A DNA stretch of 64,000 bases from Pseudomonadota bacterium (GTDB lineage: Bacteria > Pseudomonadota > Gammaproteobacteria > Xanthomonadales > Xanthomonadaceae): assembly GCA_023388715.1 (NCBI GenBank), contig JAEWFT010000049.1:1-64000 (forward strand). The letters are read 5' to 3'. Below, piece after piece: positions 62,433 to 64,000 of this stretch; the stretch's first letter is position 1; every line of letters begins with the position of its first letter. A model generated the notes under the pieces. It saw nothing but the letters and a program-made list of their open reading frames with translations, made no database searches and was not told where the DNA came from. Both the position numbers and the translations under genes were made by a program.

Positions 62433-62461
62433 GCAAAGGCCCGGGGATGCCGGGCCTTTGC
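62433..62461 (-). terminator. Terminator of the M13 peptidase gene
   Basis: A perfect 12-bp stem, GCAAAGGCCCGG / CCGGGCCTTTGC, with a 5-base loop, 25 bases after the M13 stop on the minus strand and upstream of dxs. The T run is short. Confidence 0.8.
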
Positions 62462-62485
62462 TTTCACACCGGGGAACGCCCGCGG

Positions 62486-64000
62486 TTACCAGATGGCGAT
62501 CATGCGCTCGCCGTCGCGGACCATGGCATCGCCGGCCTTGCACTGGAACGCCGCCGCGAACGCCGGCATGTTGCTGGGGGCGCCGACCGCGCGGAAATTC
62601 GCCGGCGCGTGCGAGTCGGTGACCAGCCGCACCTTCAGCTCCTCCGGGGTGAACGCGCGGCGCCACACCGTGGCCCAGTTGCTGAAGAAGCGGGCATCGC
62701 GGCTCATGCCGTCGATCATCGGGTCGGGCTTGCCCTTGGTTGCCAGCAGCAGTGCGTCGTGCGCGACGGCGAGGCCGCCGAGGTCGGCGATGTTCTCGCC
62801 CAGGGTCAGGTTGCCGTTGACCTTCATCCCGGGCGCGGCCTCGTACTCGCTGAACTGACCGACCAGCTTGGTGGTCAGCGCCTTGAAGCCGCTGGCGTCG
62901 GCCGGCGTCCACCAGTTCTCCATGTTGCCGGTGGGGCCGAAGCGGCTGCCCTGGTCGTCGTAGCCGTGGATCATCTCGTGGCCGATCACCGCGCCGATGC
63001 CGCCGTAGTTGACGGCATCGTCGGCCTTGGGGTCGAAGAACGGCGGCTGCAGGATGGCGGCCGGGAACACGATCTCGTTCTGCAGCGGGTTGTAGTAGGC
63101 GTTCACCGTCTGCGGGCTCATGCCCCATTCGGTCTTGTCCACCGGCTTGCCGATCTTGGACAGGCTCCACTTGTAGTTGAACTCGTTGGCGGCCTGCACG
63201 TTCGCCAGGTAGCTGTCGCGGCTGGTGGACAGGCCGGCCCAGTCGCGCCACTTGTCCGGGTAGCCCGCCTTCGGGGTGAACGAGGCCCACTTCTCCATCG
63301 CCTTGGCCTTGGTCTCCGGGCTCATCCACGCCAGGTTCTCGATCCGGACCTTGAGCGCGTCGCCCAGGTTCTTGACCAGCGTCTCCATCGCCGCCTTGCT
63401 CTCGGCCGGGAAGGCGACCTGCACGTAGATCTGGCCCATGGCCTCGCCGGCCTGCGCGTTCAGGGTGTCCAGCACGCGCTTGCCGCGCTCCTTGATCTCC
63501 TTCTGCCCGCGCAGGGTCGCGTTGTAGAAATTGAAATGCTCCTGCGCGAACGCATCGGCCAGGTACGGCGAGGCCGAATCGACCGCGTGGAAGCGCAGGT
63601 AGCCCTGCCACTGCGCCGCCGGCACCTCGCCCAGCATCTTGCTGACCTCGGCGTGGAAGTCCGGCATCGCCAGCGAGAACTGCTTCGGCGCGGCCACGCC
63701 CTGGGATTCGAAGAAGCGGGTCCACGGGAAGTTCGGCGCCAGTTTGTCGGCGTCGGCCAGGAACACCGGGTTGTAGTACAGCGCCACGTCGCGCGAGAGC
63801 TCCTCGCTGGACTTCGACACGCGCGCCAAGCGCGTCTCGAACGCAACCACGTCCCTGGCCTGGTTGGCGGCGTCGGCGGCCGGCACTCCGGACAGCTCCA
63901 GCACCTTGGCGACGTGCGCCTGGTAGGCGGCCAGCTTGTCCTTGTGCGCGGCGTCGAAGTAGTAGCTCTTGTCGGGCAGGCCCAGGCCGCCCTGCATGGC
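62486..64000 (-). CDS. M13 family zinc endopeptidase (PepO/neprilysin-like), 5'-truncated by window
   Basis: The C-terminal 504 residues of an M13 peptidase; the N-terminus, with its export signal, is beyond the right edge of the window. The zinc site is HEMIH in GAVIGHEMIHGYDDQGSRF, the third ligand is in GENIADLGGLAVAHDAL, and substrate-binding NAYYNPLQNEIVFPAAIL precedes them. The C-terminus ends in the typical basic/aromatic form (ERMIAIW). These exported enzymes cut peptides up to about 40 residues. Third large secreted metallopeptidase type in the window after M16 and M2. Confidence 0.93.
   Translation of the reverse strand, partial: AMQGGLGLPDKSYYFDAAHKDKLAAYQAHVAKVLELSGVPAADAANQARDVVAFETRLARVSKSSEELSRDVALYYNPVFLADADKLAPNFPWTRFFESQGVAAPKQFSLAMPDFHAEVSKMLGEVPAAQWQGYLRFHAVDSASPYLADAFAQEHFNFYNATLRGQKEIKERGKRVLDTLNAQAGEAMGQIYVQVAFPAESKAAMETLVKNLGDALKVRIENLAWMSPETKAKAMEKWASFTPKAGYPDKWRDWAGLSTSRDSYLANVQAANEFNYKWSLSKIGKPVDKTEWGMSPQTVNAYYNPLQNEIVFPAAILQPPFFDPKADDAVNYGGIGAVIGHEMIHGYDDQGSRFGPTGNMENWWTPADASGFKALTTKLVGQFSEYEAAPGMKVNGNLTLGENIADLGGLAVAHDALLLATKGKPDPMIDGMSRDARFFSNWATVWRRAFTPEELKVRLVTDSHAPANFRAVGAPSNMPAFAAAFQCKAGDAMVRDGERMIAIW

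Overview
The window is chromosomal DNA of uniformly high GC with densely packed genes, and almost every gene is housekeeping. Gene order and family content point to the Xanthomonadaceae/Lysobacteraceae (a Lysobacter, Luteimonas, Thermomonas or Pseudoxanthomonas type genome). The evidence is the pyrG-kdsA-eno-ftsB-ispD-ispF-truD run, surE-pcm-nlpD with no rpoS behind it, the lexA2-imuA-imuB-dnaE2 mutagenesis cassette, a riboswitch-controlled stand-alone gcvP and several secreted metallopeptidases. The genus is an inference. I see no rRNA or tRNA gene, insertion sequence, prophage or CRISPR array. No gene-free stretch exceeds 300 bases; the longest are 42215-42322, 45206-45370, 48314-48624 (mostly the glycine riboswitch) and 11856-12075.

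Layout. 1-4.5 kb: start of a lipoprotein gene (minus), a dicarboxylate/amino-acid symporter, and an M16 peptidase pair (one active, one inactive). 4.5-9.7 kb: small membrane protein, acyl-CoA thioesterase, two tandem NlpC/P60 hydrolases, slyD, and a DadA-like oxidoreductase joined to hutG. 9.7-11.9 kb: parE and a small lipoprotein (minus). 12-18.5 kb: pyrG to truD, mostly with 4-base overlaps, linking CTP, Kdo, glycolysis, division and MEP isoprenoid synthesis. 18.5-22.1 kb: an Smr protein (minus) divergent from surE-pcm-exoD-nlpD. 22.1-26.4 kb: yhbY and an Mth938-type gene (minus), then rlmE-ftsH-folP. 26.5-34.9 kb: putP, miaA-hfq-hflX-hflK-hflC-DUF2065, purA and a DUF938 methyltransferase.

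35.0-41.5 kb is the DNA-damage block: lexA2, imuA, imuB, dnaE2 and alkB, all translationally coupled or nearly so. It is preceded by a compact promoter that contains two nested inverted repeats. 41.5-49.9 kb: a hemolysin III protein, a TonB-dependent receptor, gcvP behind a tandem glycine riboswitch, and a Bcr/CflA exporter. 49.9-55.0 kb (all minus): GNAT-minC-minD-minE-small zincin, then an M2 dipeptidyl carboxypeptidase. 55.1-64 kb: a histidine kinase/response regulator pair, a membrane-anchored SRPBCC protein, DUF423, an AlkA-like glycosylase, a degenerate TraB/GumN protein, dxs and most of an M13 peptidase.

Three regulatory patterns stand out. About nine genes have a -10-like hexamer ending 5-6 bases before the start codon, which is what leaderless mRNAs would look like. 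The lexA2 promoter has its candidate operator wrapped around the -10 and abutting the start codon. Four terminators share the same stem sequence. I found no obviously new multi-gene system. The strongest leads are the lexA2 control region with alkB coupled to the mutasome, the zincin at the end of the min operon, and the TraB/GumN protein that has lost its signature histidines.
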